A stretch of 27,897 nt of DNA from Candidatus Levyibacteriota bacterium. Its GTDB lineage: Bacteria; Patescibacteriota; Microgenomatia; Levybacterales; UBA12049. Both the position numbers and the translations under genes were made by a program. Every line of letters starts with the position of its first letter. The stretch's first letter is position 1. Under the pieces are notes generated by a model, which ran no database searches, had not been told where the DNA came from, and saw only the letters and a program-made list of their open reading frames with translations. Shown one piece after another: positions 1-7,088 of the stretch. The stretch spans positions 1 through 27,897 of the forward strand of contig JACQKR010000029.1 in NCBI GenBank assembly GCA_016204425.1, read 5' to 3'.

Positions 1-210
1 CTATATAGGTAGTACAGACAATTTATCTGAGCGGTTGTTAAGACATAATAAGGATATTCAAAATACACAAAAAATAGAGGACCTTTTAGCTTAGTTTATA
101 AAGAAGAATATAGCACCCTTGCTGAGGCAAGAAAACGAGAATATTACTTGAAATCTTTAAAAAGCAGAATAGCAATTGAAAAGTTAGTTAAACATGCCGC
201 GTTCGTCTAG
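1..210 (+). pseudogene. GIY-YIG nuclease family remnant, frameshifted, 5' end outside window
   Basis: Frame 2 reads YIGSTDNLSERLLRHNK from the window edge, the second half of the GIY-YIG motif and the following helix, then soon hits a stop. Shifting frame at about position 50-52 (one A seems missing in the AATAAGG run) restores a normal continuation: GYSKYTKNRGPFSLVYKEEY, then an EARKREYYLKSLKSR segment, which carries the family's conserved Glu/Arg helix. This second frame stops at 208-210, already 15 nt inside the tRNA-Glu gene. The family is small single-domain endonucleases of mostly unknown role. A sequencing or assembly error in the homopolymer could also produce the shift, so pseudogene status is inferred. 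A second, intact GIY-YIG gene lies at 27392-27646. Confidence 0.72.
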
Positions 211-269
211 TGGCCTAGGACGCTGGGCTTTCATCCCGGAAATCACGGGTTCGACTCCCGTACGCGGTA
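196..269 (+). tRNA. tRNA-Glu (UUC anticodon)
   Basis: A full cloverleaf can be folded by eye. The acceptor strands are GCCGCGT (196-202) and ACGCGGT (262-268) with one G-U pair, and the discriminator is A269. The anticodon stem is CTGGG/CCCGG around the loop CTTTCAT, giving anticodon TTC (Glu). The T arm is ACGGG-TTCGACT-CCCGT. CCA is not encoded (the next bases are CAA), so it must be added after transcription. The 5' end overlaps the stop region of the upstream nuclease remnant. Confidence 0.95.
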
Positions 270-320
270 CAACGCAATTTCAAAAAATGCAAATTGTGCT
301 TTCTGTCCATATGAGAACGT

Positions 321-926
321 ATGTCTTTAGAAATAGAACGCTTCGATGACAAAGAAAAAAGAGATGTCTGTCCAGTTGTCATTGACTCATTTGAGGATAT
401 CCCGCTACCAAACGATCCACAACAAAGCAAAATCCAGCAGCAGCTTATACATGTTTCCAAGAAGTGGGGATTAACTTCCATGCAAGATGTTGCCCACCAT
501 TACATTCAGCTTTATCACCAACAGCGAGGCGAAACCGGTGAGCAGGTGTTATTTGATGGAGAACCTGTAACGCTCCCGAAAACGGAGCTTGAGGTCACAT
601 GGGAAAACGTTTGGAATGCTTATAAACAACTTGCATCTGGAGCATTGATCTCTTGGATATTGTTACACAATCAAGGCTTTTGTGTGCCAATGCCTCCTGA
701 AGACACAGAAGCGCCAGAAATGATAGTTGAAAGCCTAAAAGAAGAGGGAGGATATTCTTTTCGAAGAGTTCTTCCTTCTGGGTTTTACTTTGAACTAACC
801 AATAGGTATCTTGATCAGCTACGCGAGGTACAACAATGGCACGAACAAACCGAAAATATGCTAGGGCCTACCATTATTGGCATCGTCAATAATTCTCTAC
901 CAGAAAAATTCTATCCTACTAATTGA
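321..926 (+). CDS. Hypothetical protein, 201 aa
   Basis: I do not recognise the family. The protein is acidic and soluble-looking, with no signal peptide or membrane segment. Its N-terminal ~40 residues are rich in Asp/Glu/Lys (MSLEIERFDDKEKRD...). The middle, around residues 95-125, has a hydrophobic helix-like stretch (WNAYKQLASGALISWILLHN), and residues ~155-175 read as an amphipathic helix (ELTNRYLDQLREVQQWHEQ). It sits alone between tRNA-Glu and the candidate small RNA, reads in the same direction, and ends at TGA. No Shine-Dalgarno is visible before the ATG. A CCCAA/TTGGG hairpin at 941-957 follows the stop without a T-tract. The long uninterrupted frame and protein-like composition support it being real. 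Confidence 0.7.
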   Translation: MSLEIERFDDKEKRDVCPVVIDSFEDIPLPNDPQQSKIQQQLIHVSKKWGLTSMQDVAHHYIQLYHQQRGETGEQVLFDGEPVTLPKTELEVTWENVWNAYKQLASGALISWILLHNQGFCVPMPPEDTEAPEMIVESLKEEGGYSFRRVLPSGFYFELTNRYLDQLREVQQWHEQTENMLGPTIIGIVNNSLPEKFYPTN

Positions 927-1029
927 GTATCTAGATAATACCCAAGGAAAAATTGGGCACCAACTCTCAAATGGAACGCAAAATTCATAGTTTATCTAAA
1001 AATGCTATATTTTGACATCTTTTGTCCTA

Positions 1030-1058
1030 TTGACTTGAAGTAATTTTAATTATATTAT
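1030..1058 (+). promoter_or_regulatory. Near-consensus sigma-70 promoter for the small RNA candidate
   Basis: TTGACT at 1030-1035 and TATTAT at 1053-1058 are separated by exactly 17 nt. No ORF follows. The predicted start near 1065 lies ~80 nt before an intrinsic terminator. Confidence 0.7.
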
Positions 1059-1064
1059 CGATTT

Positions 1065-1147
1065 TACCCTCTAATACGAAAGTATGAAAAGGGCAGGAAC
1101 CTCCGCAAGGATGGCACCCCGAAAAAGCCCCGCAAGGGGTTTTTTTG
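1065..1147 (+). ncRNA. Candidate structured small RNA, about 82 nt, three GNRA-capped hairpins
   Basis: Seen directly: promoter upstream, terminator at the end, and three hairpins in the transcribed strand. Hairpin 1 is ATAC-GAAA-GTAT (1074-1085), enclosed by an outer CCCT (1067-1070)/AGGG (1090-1093) stem. Hairpin 2 is CCTCC-GCAA-GGATGG (1100-1114), a five-pair stem with one bulged T. Hairpin 3 is the terminator GCCCC-GCAA-GGGGT. All three loops (GAAA, GCAA, GCAA) are GNRA tetraloops only when read on the + strand, which fixes the likely sense. No start codon with a meaningful frame lies inside. I could not match it to a known riboswitch or small-RNA class. Since the next gene is convergent, a cis-riboswitch is unlikely. 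The exact 5' end is inferred. Confidence 0.5.
1122..1147. terminator. Bidirectional intrinsic terminator
   Basis: AAAAAGCCCC-GCAA-GGGGTTTTTT forms a near-perfect hairpin with A-tract and T-tract on both sides, so it can end the small RNA on + and the dihydrouridine synthase transcript on -. Confidence 0.88.
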
Positions 1148-1191
1148 CGGCCAATTTCCCTTTCTTTAAAAATTCCCCAAATGAGACAGTA

Positions 1192-2154
1192 TTAAGTCAG
1201 GGATTCGCGGTATGAAGAAATAACACGTAAGAGCTCAGGGATAGTTTTTGTTCCCATTATTTTTTCACGGAGTGCAACTGCATCGGGAAAGTTCTGAATG
1301 TATGTTTTACAAAACTTCTTCAGAAGCGCCGGATTCTTCGAGTCTCCCCATGTTTCATTAAACAGCTTGATGTGACGGGTGTAAAGATCAAGACGAGCAT
1401 CAACAGTTACATCTGCTAGTTTTACCGACGTGTTAAAAAGCCATGGGTTTGTAAAGATACCGGTTCCAATCATATACCCTTCGCATTCGTATTTACTAAA
1501 TTTCTCCGTTACTTCGGCAAGAGACAGTATATCCCCGTTTCCGATAATTACTGTCTCCTTTACGAGTTTCTTTCGCAGTGAAAGCACGTTCGCCATCAAT
1601 TCCCAACGCGCCGGAACTTTTGAAAGTTCTTTGACCGTACGCAAATGGATACTCAAGGCAGCAATATCCTGCTTGAGCAAAAATCCGATCCACTCTTCGA
1701 TCTGCTCCTCCCTTAACCCAATTCTTGTTTTAACACTGACCGGCAATCCCTGCGCACCTCTCTTTGTTGCATGGATAATCTCCTTTGCTATTGCAGGCTG
1801 ATTGATAAGCGCAGCACACGCCCCGTCTGTCATAATCGATCGGTCAGGACAACCCATGTTGATGTCTATTCCTGAAAAGCCAAGAGACGCAGCGTATTTT
1901 GCAGAATGATAAAAATTTTCCGGATTTACGCCCCAAATCTGAGCAACAATAGGCTGTTCATTTGTAAAAAATCGCAGGTGCTCGGCAACCCGTGCTTTTC
2001 CTTTTGATACGAGCCCGTCACAACTGGTAAACTCGGTGAACAAGACATCCGGCTTCCCTATTTCGGTAATTATTTGACGAAAGACAACATCAGTAACCCC
2101 CTCCATAGGAGCAAGCACGGTAAACGGTGACTTCAATGTTTTCCAGAAGTTCAT
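1192..2154 (-). CDS. tRNA-dihydrouridine synthase family protein (320 aa)
   Basis: FMN- and NADPH-dependent reduction of specific uridines to dihydrouridine in tRNA. The TIM-barrel N-terminus has the FMN-binding signature APMEGVTD at residues 15-22. The catalytic-cysteine motif is NMGCPDRS, with C102. SVKTRIG at about 139-145 and GNGDI near 206 follow the family order, and a helical C-terminal domain completes a normal length. The usual substrate-channel motif IHGRT appears as IHLRT, a mild departure. Which of the DusA/B/C subfamilies it belongs to cannot be told. A TATAAT box ends 8 nt before the ATG, with no Shine-Dalgarno, so the mRNA is probably leaderless. It converges on the small RNA candidate and shares its terminator. 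Confidence 0.93.
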   Translation of the reverse strand: MNFWKTLKSPFTVLAPMEGVTDVVFRQIITEIGKPDVLFTEFTSCDGLVSKGKARVAEHLRFFTNEQPIVAQIWGVNPENFYHSAKYAASLGFSGIDINMGCPDRSIMTDGACAALINQPAIAKEIIHATKRGAQGLPVSVKTRIGLREEQIEEWIGFLLKQDIAALSIHLRTVKELSKVPARWELMANVLSLRKKLVKETVIIGNGDILSLAEVTEKFSKYECEGYMIGTGIFTNPWLFNTSVKLADVTVDARLDLYTRHIKLFNETWGDSKNPALLKKFCKTYIQNFPDAVALREKIMGTKTIPELLRVISSYRESLT

Positions 2155-2162
2155 GATCCTAT

Positions 2163-2168
2163 ATTATA
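2163..2168 (-). promoter_or_regulatory. -10 box TATAAT of the dihydrouridine synthase gene
   Basis: Perfect TATAAT on the minus strand with only 8 nt (ATAGGATC) between it and the ATG, predicting a leader of 0-2 nt. The -35 region is weak. Confidence 0.65.
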
Positions 2169-2211
2169 CCAAGATACATATGTGTATACAGATACCTGTT
2201 CATTTTTGAGT

Positions 2212-3012
2212 TTACCTGAACTTGAAGAAAAGAAGATTACCGATAAGAAGCGCGATGATTGATGAATTGGGAAGAGCGATTCCTCTTTGTGAAAGAAAAG
2301 GTGTGACCACAAATACAAGCAGCGTACTCACGATCGCGACCAGGCCCGCATACATGAGCTGTCTCTCTTTTTTGACAGGCGATGTCATCGGCTCAGGAAG
2401 CATAACAAGGGCATAGAAAAGCGTCCCGATACTCGTTATTGACGCAAGAAGCGACTGCAGAGAAAATGTTTGAGCCATAAATTCGGCTCCTATGGCAGAA
2501 AGCAAAAGAAATGCAAGAATCGCATAATATCGCTTCAACCTGAAGCACGAAACAAAGGCAAAACTGAGAACACCTGCATAGATAAGTATATTTGGAAGTG
2601 TCAATGCGCTTCCGCTAAATGGGGATGCCCCCCACCACGAAGGACTCAGGCCAAATGCAAACCAGCCTGCCAAAAGGCCAGAAGCTGCCGGGTTAAATAC
2701 ATGTCTTCCGGAAATCCTGAGAAAATTCTTTATTCCCATTGCCGCTGTGGCAATAAAAAGAATCTGATACCACGCTGCGCCTGTGTCAATAATGAGTGTT
2801 AGGATAAGTCCTGTTACAATTCCCGCATACGGTATAAAAAACTTTCTTACTCGTATATAGCCGAAGAGCAAATCTGTCAGAACAGTGCCTCCGACACAGA
2901 GGAGAAGAAGAGCGATTGCCTGATTAAACGGCAAATGCGAAAGAGTGATAAGATAAAAAACGAATAAGAGGATCGCTATCTGCGCTTTTGCATTTGTCCG
3001 TAAAACTTTCAT
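2212..3012 (-). CDS. Orphan RnfD/NqrB-like integral membrane protein (266 aa)
   Basis: A highly hydrophobic protein with about 8-9 membrane segments. GRHVFNPAASG at residues 102-112 matches the conserved FNPA region of RnfD/NqrB subunits. LPEPMTSP at 205-212 resembles their conserved DPVT/TSP segment. In the Rnf and Na+-NQR complexes this subunit is a membrane component of ferredoxin:NAD or NADH:quinone oxidoreductases and usually carries covalent FMN. No other Rnf/Nqr subunit is present here, so a complete redox pump is not supported. The protein could work with partners elsewhere or do something else. It is transcribed divergently from the small membrane protein at 3065. No Shine-Dalgarno is visible. 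Confidence 0.78.
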   Translation of the reverse strand: MKVLRTNAKAQIAILLFVFYLITLSHLPFNQAIALLLLCVGGTVLTDLLFGYIRVRKFFIPYAGIVTGLILTLIIDTGAAWYQILFIATAAMGIKNFLRISGRHVFNPAASGLLAGWFAFGLSPSWWGASPFSGSALTLPNILIYAGVLSFAFVSCFRLKRYYAILAFLLLSAIGAEFMAQTFSLQSLLASITSIGTLFYALVMLPEPMTSPVKKERQLMYAGLVAIVSTLLVFVVTPFLSQRGIALPNSSIIALLIGNLLFFKFR

Positions 3013-3052
3013 GACTTAAGCAGAGTACTGGTTATATTCTATCAAAAATTGC

Positions 3053-3058
3053 TATAGT
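3053..3058 (+). promoter_or_regulatory. -10 box TATAGT of the 3065 gene
   Basis: TATAGT with 6 nt (AAATAT) to the ATG. It fits the leaderless pattern seen across the window. Confidence 0.55.
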
Positions 3059-3064
3059 AAATAT

Positions 3065-3625
3065 ATGAGAAAACTCTGGAAATCCTGGCGGTTTAAGAAC
3101 CTGACGATTCTTGCGGTATCACTCCTGGTAGCATTTTTCGTTTTCCAATATGAACCGATCCACCAGGCACTTCTCCACCTTGGAACATTAGGCTATGTCG
3201 GCGCGTTCATGGGTGGCATGCTCTTTGTCTCTACATTCACTGTCGCAACAGGCGCTGTCATCCTCCTTATCTTAGCTGAGACACTCTCCCCTCTTGAGAT
3301 TGGAGTCGTTGCGGGGCTTGGAGCTGTGATCGGTGATTTTACCATCTTTCGCATCTTCCAGGATGACCTTATTCGGGAGCTTGAGATTATCTACAACGGG
3401 TTTGGCGGTGGCCATTTCACCAAAGTCATGCACTCGCACTATTTCAGCTGGACGCTGCCTGTTGTCGGAGCACTTTTGATCGCATCTCCATTACCTGATG
3501 AGGTCGGTATAAGTCTTATGGGAATTTCAAAGCTAAAGACGTATCAATTCTTGCTTATCTCATTTCTCCTCAACGCTGTGGGTATATTCCTCGTGGTGTC
3601 TGCATCACTTGTAATCAAACCGTAG
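3065..3625 (+). CDS. Small multi-pass membrane protein, possibly VTT/DedA-like (186 aa)
   Basis: Starts with a basic cytoplasmic-type stretch (MRKLWKSWRFK), followed by four or five hydrophobic segments at about residues 13-28, 42-70, 76-95, 130-147 and 158-182. The segment GVVAGLGAVIGDFTIFRIF resembles the Gly-rich re-entrant region of VTT (SNARE-associated/DedA) proteins, which are lipid scramblase- or transporter-like. The match is partial and the protein lacks a clear second copy of that signature, so the family call is tentative. The mRNA is probably leaderless. The gene ends at an intrinsic terminator and is convergent with the large membrane protein. Confidence 0.72.
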   Translation: MRKLWKSWRFKNLTILAVSLLVAFFVFQYEPIHQALLHLGTLGYVGAFMGGMLFVSTFTVATGAVILLILAETLSPLEIGVVAGLGAVIGDFTIFRIFQDDLIRELEIIYNGFGGGHFTKVMHSHYFSWTLPVVGALLIASPLPDEVGISLMGISKLKTYQFLLISFLLNAVGIFLVVSASLVIKP

Positions 3626-3646
3626 GCTTAAGCGAAGCTCTTTTTT
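3626..3646 (+). terminator. Intrinsic terminator after the 3065 gene
   Basis: GCTT-AAGCG-AAGC hairpin followed by TCTTTTTTC, starting directly after the TAG stop. Confidence 0.6.
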
Positions 3647-3752
3647 CTTCGTCACCCGGTAAATGCAGAAAAGAAGGAGGAGGACGCCTGTTTGACTATC
3701 GATAGTGAATTTTACACAGCCCCGGAAGACTGAACAAGCATAGTAATCTGAA

Positions 3753-5753
3753 CTATTCTTTTCGAGTGGCAGGAAACCGATAAAACATAAAAAATTTGTC
3801 CTGATATATTTTTTGCATTCCTGCACCAGCCAGTCCTTTCGACAATTCATCGTTCCCATAAAAATACAAAATATCAATATTATTTTCTTCAAGAAGACGT
3901 CTGACGTCTTTGTGGTTCGTGCTTGTCGCAATTTGTTCAACAATAGCAGACCGTTCCTTCGTCGGAATCCCGTGCCTTCCGAGAATTACCTGTCCTGAAA
4001 GGAACATGTCACGATTGGTAAAAATACTGACATACGGATGGTGCGAATCCCAATTCCCTTTGTTTATAACGAGCACAAGGTCGTCCTGCTTTGTGTGATC
4101 CCGTAAGAAATCCATGGCTTTCAGCTCATGCGTTGCGACGATCGGAGTATGTCCCGCTTTATCAATATATGTTGTTATCGAGCGGGTCTTATAAATCCAT
4201 CGTGGAATAGTAAGGCTTATGAGTAAAACGATCATGAGAACGGCGAATGCTTTCTTTTTCTCAAACAATTGTCCCAAAACGATTGCCGCAGGGATTGAGA
4301 GAAGAAGACTCCCCGAGACATAGAAATTGAAGATATCGAGCTGCGATACCGGTTGCAAGAAAAATGTCGCAAGCGTCATAGCCGAAATCGTTCCTCCCGC
4401 TACAAAGATGTAGATAGGCAAACCGAGTGTTCGTAGCACTTTTCTTGACGGCAGCCATCCTGCGTTTCTGATACCAAATTGTGAAAGTAAAAATATAAAA
4501 AGCATCATAAGATCCATCCGCAACTCCTGAAGCGGATTCAGATAATCATGGTAGACCCGCCTTGCAAGCTCAAGCCGACTCAATGCAAACTGTGGCTGGA
4601 CGGCGAAATTCCGCGCCATCTCAAAAGCGGAGTACAATAACCCGCCTGATTCCTTATTGACGGGAAAATAGATACAAGCAGAAATAACAACCGTTGCAAG
4701 AAGAGGAAGAACCATTCTCCATTGTTTTGTTACAAGAAAATAGATGCCCAGACAACCGAGACCTGCAATCACCATAACACCGGTGTGGACTTTGAATCCG
4801 ATGATGCTTCCGAAAAGCAAAGACACAAGAATCGCATATCGAAGCTGTCTTGTCCGAAACCAGAGGGAAAGCAGCGCAATTCCGGCAAATGTGATAATAA
4901 TCGCATAGGCACGGGGCGGATTTTCAAGAAATGCCGTCCCTTCTTCAAGCGGTCCGCCGGTCAAATCAAACACGCTCCTCGTGATAAATGTCACGATATA
5001 GAAAATGTCTGATGAGAAGTACTGCATAAAAACAAAGAGCACCGCTGTTGCCTTCCTGAACCGTAAGACTGCGCTCAACGCAAATGCACTTCCCCCGAGA
5101 AGAAAAGATAAAAACGGGTAAATGAAAAGATACTGTGCGGGAAGAAGCGGCAGATGAAAAATGCGAATCAGCTCTGCGGGAACAAGGCTTGACCAGTAAT
5201 GATAGTTATAGACTGGGACACCGAACAACCCCGGCTCCTGAGGCGGAAACCGACGTACCAGCTGGGAAATGAGCGCCGTATGCCAGAATTGATCGTCTGA
5301 TGAGCCGCTGATAATATGTATCCCTTCTGAAAGCACCAGTCCTGCGCTAAAAAATGCTTGCGTCTGCCCAAAAATTCCAACCAAAATGATAACAATCAGC
5401 AAAAACCACTGTTTCTTGTCACGAAATCCTTTCTCTATGAAACGGGTTATGTTACGCTTGCTCTGAAGTACAGGATGTCTTTTGTACCAGAGAAGAAAAC
5501 AACTAGCCAAATATACGTATGTTAAAAATCTCAAACCAACGTATCCAAACAAGGCACCTTGGAACGCAAAAAATACAAGTCCGATGATAAAACTGAGAGA
5601 TAGGTATGCAAAAAATCCATACTCTTTTTTTACCGTGTTCGGGAGCACTAAACTTCCGGGAATATAAAACGAGACAAAAATTGCAAAAAGAAAATAAGGA
5701 AGAAAAAGAAGATTTCTCCCTAATTCCGGAAGAAAGAGCGGGTCAAAAATCAT
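3753..5753 (-). CDS. Large GT-C-like multi-pass membrane protein (666 aa)
   Basis: About 12-14 hydrophobic segments fill residues ~15-525, followed by a soluble C-terminal domain of ~130 residues. SSDDQFWHTALISQL at about 150-164 lies in the first long extracytoplasmic loop. An acidic pair in that position is typical of the catalytic region of polyisoprenol-phosphate-dependent GT-C glycosyltransferases. The C-terminal part (THELKAMDFLRDHTKQDDLV...) reads like the small alpha/beta domain often fused to such proteins in CPR genomes. A role in surface glycan or lipid-linked sugar transfer is inferred, not shown. Its start lies 22 nt after the reductase gene and has its own TATGAT box 8 nt before the ATG. 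Confidence 0.75.
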   Translation of the reverse strand: MIFDPLFLPELGRNLLFLPYFLFAIFVSFYIPGSLVLPNTVKKEYGFFAYLSLSFIIGLVFFAFQGALFGYVGLRFLTYVYLASCFLLWYKRHPVLQSKRNITRFIEKGFRDKKQWFLLIVIILVGIFGQTQAFFSAGLVLSEGIHIISGSSDDQFWHTALISQLVRRFPPQEPGLFGVPVYNYHYWSSLVPAELIRIFHLPLLPAQYLFIYPFLSFLLGGSAFALSAVLRFRKATAVLFVFMQYFSSDIFYIVTFITRSVFDLTGGPLEEGTAFLENPPRAYAIIITFAGIALLSLWFRTRQLRYAILVSLLFGSIIGFKVHTGVMVIAGLGCLGIYFLVTKQWRMVLPLLATVVISACIYFPVNKESGGLLYSAFEMARNFAVQPQFALSRLELARRVYHDYLNPLQELRMDLMMLFIFLLSQFGIRNAGWLPSRKVLRTLGLPIYIFVAGGTISAMTLATFFLQPVSQLDIFNFYVSGSLLLSIPAAIVLGQLFEKKKAFAVLMIVLLISLTIPRWIYKTRSITTYIDKAGHTPIVATHELKAMDFLRDHTKQDDLVLVINKGNWDSHHPYVSIFTNRDMFLSGQVILGRHGIPTKERSAIVEQIATSTNHKDVRRLLEENNIDILYFYGNDELSKGLAGAGMQKIYQDKFFMFYRFPATRKE

Positions 5754-5761
5754 ACAGTTTT

Positions 5762-5767
5762 ATCATA
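5762..5767 (-). promoter_or_regulatory. -10 box TATGAT of the GT-C-like gene
   Basis: TATGAT with 8 nt (AAAACTGT) to the ATG, inside the 22-nt gap after the upstream reductase gene. This suggests an internal leaderless promoter. Confidence 0.5.
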
Positions 5768-5775
5768 TATGGTTT

Positions 5776-6312
5776 TTACTCGACGTGTTCAATGCGATAA
5801 TGGAGAAGCACGGTTCCTTGTTCATTTAGTTTTTTAAGGGAAATAAGTCGAAGATTTTGTGTAAAATCTCCGTCTTTAATTACGTGTTTTCCACTTCCAA
5901 AAATCCTTGGCTCAATGGTCAGATACAACTCGTCAATAAGGAGGGATTGAAAAAAAGCTTTGTTTAATTCTCCGCCTCCTACCAAAAGCATCGTAGCAAA
6001 CCCTCTTTTCTCCATCTGTCTTATCAATTCCTCAGGAGATGCGCTATGAAATTCCAATTGCGAAGGGATGGCTACGTTCTGATATTTCGCAGGATTGCGT
6101 GTCAAAACGATCCGCAGCTGACCAGCTCTTGGACGGATGTTTTTCTTCACTGCCTCATACGTCCCGCGCCCCATGACGATAAGCGTGTGCTTCTTGAGTA
6201 ACCGGAAGAAAAAATCAGCATCTTCTTTTGAGGTCCAGGAGTAAATGTTTGGATCATTCCCTTTGGTAATTTTTCCGTTTACCGTTTGCACCATGACCAG
6301 AATGACGTTCAT
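5776..6312 (-). CDS. Dihydrofolate reductase-fold / RibD C-terminal family reductase (178 aa)
   Basis: The fold's landmarks appear in order: N-terminal strand with VQTVNGKIT (residues 8-16), TSKEDADFFFRLL (27-39), the NADPH-binding-type VMGRGTYEA (~46-54), LRIVLTRNP (66-74), and LLVGGGELNKAFF followed by LIDELYLTIEPRIFGSGK. This is the RibD C-terminal domain type, not classical folA. Members reduce riboflavin-pathway intermediates or unknown pterin-like substrates. With no deaminase domain or other rib genes nearby, the substrate is unknown. The ATG sits 1 nt after the stop of the YhhQ-type transporter gene, so the two are surely co-transcribed and may share a pathway. Confidence 0.88.
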   Translation of the reverse strand: MNVILVMVQTVNGKITKGNDPNIYSWTSKEDADFFFRLLKKHTLIVMGRGTYEAVKKNIRPRAGQLRIVLTRNPAKYQNVAIPSQLEFHSASPEELIRQMEKRGFATMLLVGGGELNKAFFQSLLIDELYLTIEPRIFGSGKHVIKDGDFTQNLRLISLKKLNEQGTVLLHYRIEHVE

Positions 6313-6313
6313 G

Positions 6314-6964
6314 TTACTTCTCAGATCGTAACCACTTCACGCCCGCATAAACAAGCGGCGTTTCTATGATAGACATGAAGCACTTCAGCAGCCAGTACGG
6401 AACAATAAGCCCGATGAGAAATGAGAAGTTGTCAGCAAACGGCGTATTGAAGGCATAAAATGCAAGTGTGATAAACACAACCGTATCGATAAGCTGTGAA
6501 CCGAAGTTGGAGACGTTTGTCCGAAGCCAAAGTTTGCTCTTCCCCAATTTCTGTCGAATTTTCGCAAAAATGTAAACGTCCAAAAACTCAGCAAGAGCAA
6601 ATGCGGTGAGTGAGGCAAATGCAATCCGGGCCGACTTGCCGAATATATCATCATACGCAGCCTCGGACGTTGCAAACCTTGTTGAAGAAGGAAGAGCGGT
6701 GAATGCTACCGAAACAAATAAAATGAGCCCTATTACAATAAGCCCTGAGCGGATGACACTACGCGTACGTTCTTTTCCGTACACCTCGGTAATCATGTCA
6801 TTGATTGTGAAAAGCAGTGGAACAAGAAAAATAGCAACGCTCGCATTGAGCTGAAATCCAAAGAGCTTAACAAGCGGGAACGTCTTTGCGCCCATGAGCT
6901 CTGCTGCGCAAATGCAAAATATATAGATTGAGACGAGCAGATCAAATTTCTGAATTTTAAACAT
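6314..6964 (-). CDS. Queuosine-precursor transporter family protein (YhhQ/VUT type, 216 aa)
   Basis: A six-segment membrane protein with the family signatures AAELMGAKTF near the N-terminus and NDMITEVYGKERTRSVI after the second segment. It also has DVYIFAKIRQKLG, WLRTNVSN and SQLIDTVVFI in the C-terminal half. E. coli YhhQ imports the queuosine precursors preQ0/preQ1, so uptake of a deazapurine is the best guess. An upstream ATG at 7009 is in frame, but a perfect TATAAT lies between the two starts, 9 nt before the ATG at 6964. I therefore chose 6964. The next gene, a RibD-like reductase, follows with a 1-nt gap. Confidence 0.9.
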   Translation of the reverse strand: MFKIQKFDLLVSIYIFCICAAELMGAKTFPLVKLFGFQLNASVAIFLVPLLFTINDMITEVYGKERTRSVIRSGLIVIGLILFVSVAFTALPSSTRFATSEAAYDDIFGKSARIAFASLTAFALAEFLDVYIFAKIRQKLGKSKLWLRTNVSNFGSQLIDTVVFITLAFYAFNTPFADNFSFLIGLIVPYWLLKCFMSIIETPLVYAGVKWLRSEK

Positions 6965-6973
6965 TTCGAGGGT

Positions 6974-6979
6974 ATTATA
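6974..6979 (-). promoter_or_regulatory. -10 box TATAAT of the transporter-reductase operon
   Basis: Perfect TATAAT, 9 nt (ACCCTCGAA) before the ATG at 6964. It sits inside the reading frame of the longer alternative ORF and so decides the start. Confidence 0.65.
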
Positions 6980-7051
6980 ACACAAACTCGACAGTGCAAA
7001 AAAGTCCATTTTGTCTGATTAAACCTAACAAGAGCCGCCAGGATTCATTCG

Positions 7052-7080
7052 TTTAGAAAATACGGGAATGATGCTATAAT
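7052..7080 (+). promoter_or_regulatory. Promoter of the 7089 gene run
   Basis: TTTAGA (7052-7057), 17-nt spacer and perfect TATAAT (7075-7080), then 8 nt (ATAAGACT) to the ATG. The predicted leader is 0-2 nt. Confidence 0.68.
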
Positions 7081-7088
7081 ATAAGACT

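Noticed and set aside
1060..1147. Riboswitch controlling a downstream gene
   Set aside because: The only gene after the terminator is convergent, so nothing is positioned to be controlled in cis. An independent small RNA fits better.
1430..1801. 123-aa + strand ORF
   Set aside because: It lies wholly opposite the well-supported dihydrouridine synthase gene and has no family features.
3605..3943. 112-aa minus-strand ORF
   Set aside because: It mostly overlaps the GT-C-like gene in another frame and runs through the terminator after the 3065 gene.
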